Of a DNA stretch of 44,121 bases, positions 42,888-44,121 are shown piece after piece (the first letter of the stretch is position 1; each line of letters begins with the position of its first letter). The stretch covers positions 1 to 44,121 of the forward strand of contig SZPG01000013.1 in the NCBI GenBank assembly GCA_030263595.1. Reading direction: 5' to 3'. The stretch is from Chloroflexi bacterium CFX6. GTDB taxonomy: Bacteria; Chloroflexota; Anaerolineae; Anaerolineales; Villigracilaceae. A model generated the notes under the pieces. It was not told the origin of the DNA. It saw nothing but the letters and a program-made list of their open reading frames with translations, and did not search any database. A program made the translations under genes and the position numbers.

Positions 42888-43931
42888 ATGCGAACCGTGT
42901 TCTGGGAAGGGAACCAACTCAAGATGATTGACCAGCGCATCCTGCCCGGTCGATTCGAGATTGTTTCCTATCGGGATCACGCGTCTGTTGCGCAAGCGAT
43001 CAAGGATATGGTCGTACGCGGCGCGCCCGCCATCGGAGCCGCCGCCGCGTTCGGGCTGGCGCTCGCGGGATATGAATCCGCCTCCTCCTCGACCCGCGAC
43101 CTGCTCGCCGATCTACAAGCCGCTTCCGACACTTTGAAATCTGCCCGCCCCACCGCGGTCAACCTGGCTTGGGCTGTGGATAGAGTCATGGGCGTTGCGG
43201 CAGGCGTCGGCGGGGAAAGAAGCGCAGAAGAGATCCGCCAACTCGTCCTCGAGGAGGCACAGCGCATCGCCGATGAAGACGTCGAGATCAACAAACGCAT
43301 GGCGGAGCACGGCGCGGCGTTGATCAGCGACGGCGATACGATCATCCATCACTGCAACACCGGCGCGCTGGCGACAGTGGATTGGGGCACTGCGCTCGGA
43401 GTCATCCGCACCGCGCACGAGCAGGGAAAGAGCATCCACGTTCTGGTTGACGAGACACGTCCGCGCTTGCAGGGCGCGCGTCTCACCGCCTGGGAATTGG
43501 AGCAATACGGCATTCCGTATGAGATCATCCCCGATAACACCGCCGGATATTTCCTGAAAGCGGGCAAGGCGCAAAAATGTTTTGTCGGCTCCGATCGCAC
43601 CGCCGCCAATGGGGACGTGGCAAACAAGATCGGAACCTACATGCTGGCGCTTGCCGCATACGATAACGGCGTGCCGTTCTATCCTGTTGTCCCCACCTCG
43701 ACGATTGACCTTTCCCTCGCCTCTGGAGACTTAATTCCCATCGAAGAACGCGACCCGCAGGAAGTGCTGGGTTTGGAATTCATGGGCGAACGCGTCGCGC
43801 CGCGGAACGCCAAAGCCCGCAATATCGCCTTCGATGTGACGCCGAATCGTTTGGTCACAGGGATCGTCACAGAGAACGGCGTGGCGTATCCGCCGTTCGA
43901 GGTCAGTTTGAAGCGGCTTGCAAAGCGCTGA
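42888..43931 (+). CDS. mtnA: S-methyl-5-thioribose-1-phosphate isomerase
   Basis: The 347-residue protein is full length for MtnA. It has RGAPAIG (44-50), HHCNTGALATVDWGTALG with catalytic Cys156, VDETRPRLQGARLTAWEL and VGSDRTAANGDVANKIGTY with catalytic Asp236. It isomerises methylthioribose-1-phosphate to methylthioribulose-1-phosphate in methionine salvage, and some family members act on 5-deoxyribose-1-phosphate. No other salvage gene is in the window, so either role is possible. There is no strong ribosome site before the ATG. It may be separately transcribed from the divergent region. Confidence 0.95.
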   Translation: MRTVFWEGNQLKMIDQRILPGRFEIVSYRDHASVAQAIKDMVVRGAPAIGAAAAFGLALAGYESASSSTRDLLADLQAASDTLKSARPTAVNLAWAVDRVMGVAAGVGGERSAEEIRQLVLEEAQRIADEDVEINKRMAEHGAALISDGDTIIHHCNTGALATVDWGTALGVIRTAHEQGKSIHVLVDETRPRLQGARLTAWELEQYGIPYEIIPDNTAGYFLKAGKAQKCFVGSDRTAANGDVANKIGTYMLALAAYDNGVPFYPVVPTSTIDLSLASGDLIPIEERDPQEVLGLEFMGERVAPRNAKARNIAFDVTPNRLVTGIVTENGVAYPPFEVSLKRLAKR

Positions 43932-43972
43932 GAAAAAATGTATATTTATCTCATTGAGTTGAGAGGTATCCC

Positions 43973-44121
43973 ATGTTGCGAACTGTTGAAGCGACAATTG
44001 ACGAAATCGGCGTCCTGCGGATGTTGGAACCTGTGAAATTGCCGAAACTTCGGCGAGCCATTGTCATGATCCTCGATGAAGAACCGGTGGAAGAAACGCT
44101 GAATCGGGCAAACCGCAATCA
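43973..44121 (+). CDS. Antitoxin-like small protein, cut by the window end
   Basis: ATG at 43973, with GAGAGG 9 bases upstream, opens a frame to the edge: MLRTVEATIDEIGVLRMLEP and onward to LPKLRRAIVMILDEEPVEE. The short beta-rich start with a DEIGVLRMLEPVKLP pattern resembles the N-terminus of small AbrB/DUF104-like antitoxins paired with PIN toxins. If so, a toxin gene should follow outside the window. Confidence 0.5.
   Translation, partial: MLRTVEATIDEIGVLRMLEPVKLPKLRRAIVMILDEEPVEETLNRANRN

Overview
The window looks like chromosomal DNA from a GC-rich free-living bacterium, most likely of the phylum Chloroflexota (Anaerolineae-like). This is inferred, not proven. It rests on the mix of fermentative and heterotrophic genes (2-oxoacid:ferredoxin oxidoreductase, CoA-transferase, corrinoid methyltransfer, molybdenum hydroxylase), an RsmD with a Chloroflexi-like IAPPQ motif, an AglEFG-type sugar importer, and many short palindromic repeats between genes. 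I see no rRNA, tRNA, CRISPR array, transposase or phage gene.

Layout. (a) 1-6.4 kb, + strand: the end of a [2Fe-2S] subunit, a small membrane protein and the molybdopterin subunit of a xanthine dehydrogenase-type hydroxylase; then an alpha/beta hydrolase, a DUF1361 membrane protein, a YqeB-like protein of the selenium-dependent molybdenum hydroxylase system, and an unknown 305-aa protein. (b) 6.4-10.6 kb, - strand: a large secreted multidomain pullulanase/alpha-amylase, separated from (a) by a shared hairpin terminator. (c) 10.9-17.8 kb, + strand: a 45-aa very basic protein, a transsulfuration-type PLP enzyme, a GntR regulator with korA-korB, an ArfB-like ribosome-rescue hydrolase and a DMT transporter. 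Two copies of a MITE-like element lie here. (d) 17.8-26.1 kb, + strand: an alpha-glucoside/trehalose-type locus with a LacI regulator, lipoprotein binding protein, two permeases, a GH63-like glycosidase and trehalose synthase. (e) 26.1-32.3 kb, - strand: argF, rocD, ald, a CoA-transferase and pyk, a set for amino-acid and pyruvate metabolism. (f) 32.6-35.3 kb: a cNMP-binding histidine kinase and an adenosine-specific kinase (-), then a TerB-like protein (+). (g) 35.5-41.0 kb, - strand: six genes (thioesterase, Mg-chelatase-type AAA ATPase, GNAT, membrane glycosyltransferase, UroD-like, rsmD), each overlapping the next by 4 bases. (h) 41.1-42.8 kb, - strand: a pterin-type methyltransferase and its corrinoid protein. 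(i) 42.9 kb to the end, + strand: mtnA and the start of a short antitoxin-like gene.

The most striking observation is in (d). The second permease (AglG type) carries a complete-looking class I cytochrome c domain, with CAACH haem motif and a candidate Met ligand, inside its extracytoplasmic loop between the first membrane helix and the permease core. A covalent haem domain built into a sugar ABC importer is not something I know to be described, and it suggests redox sensing or gating of sugar uptake. Other points of interest are the chain of five start/stop overlaps in (g), a histone-H1-like basic tail on KorA, several families of palindromic repeats including some inside reading frames, and two gene remnants.
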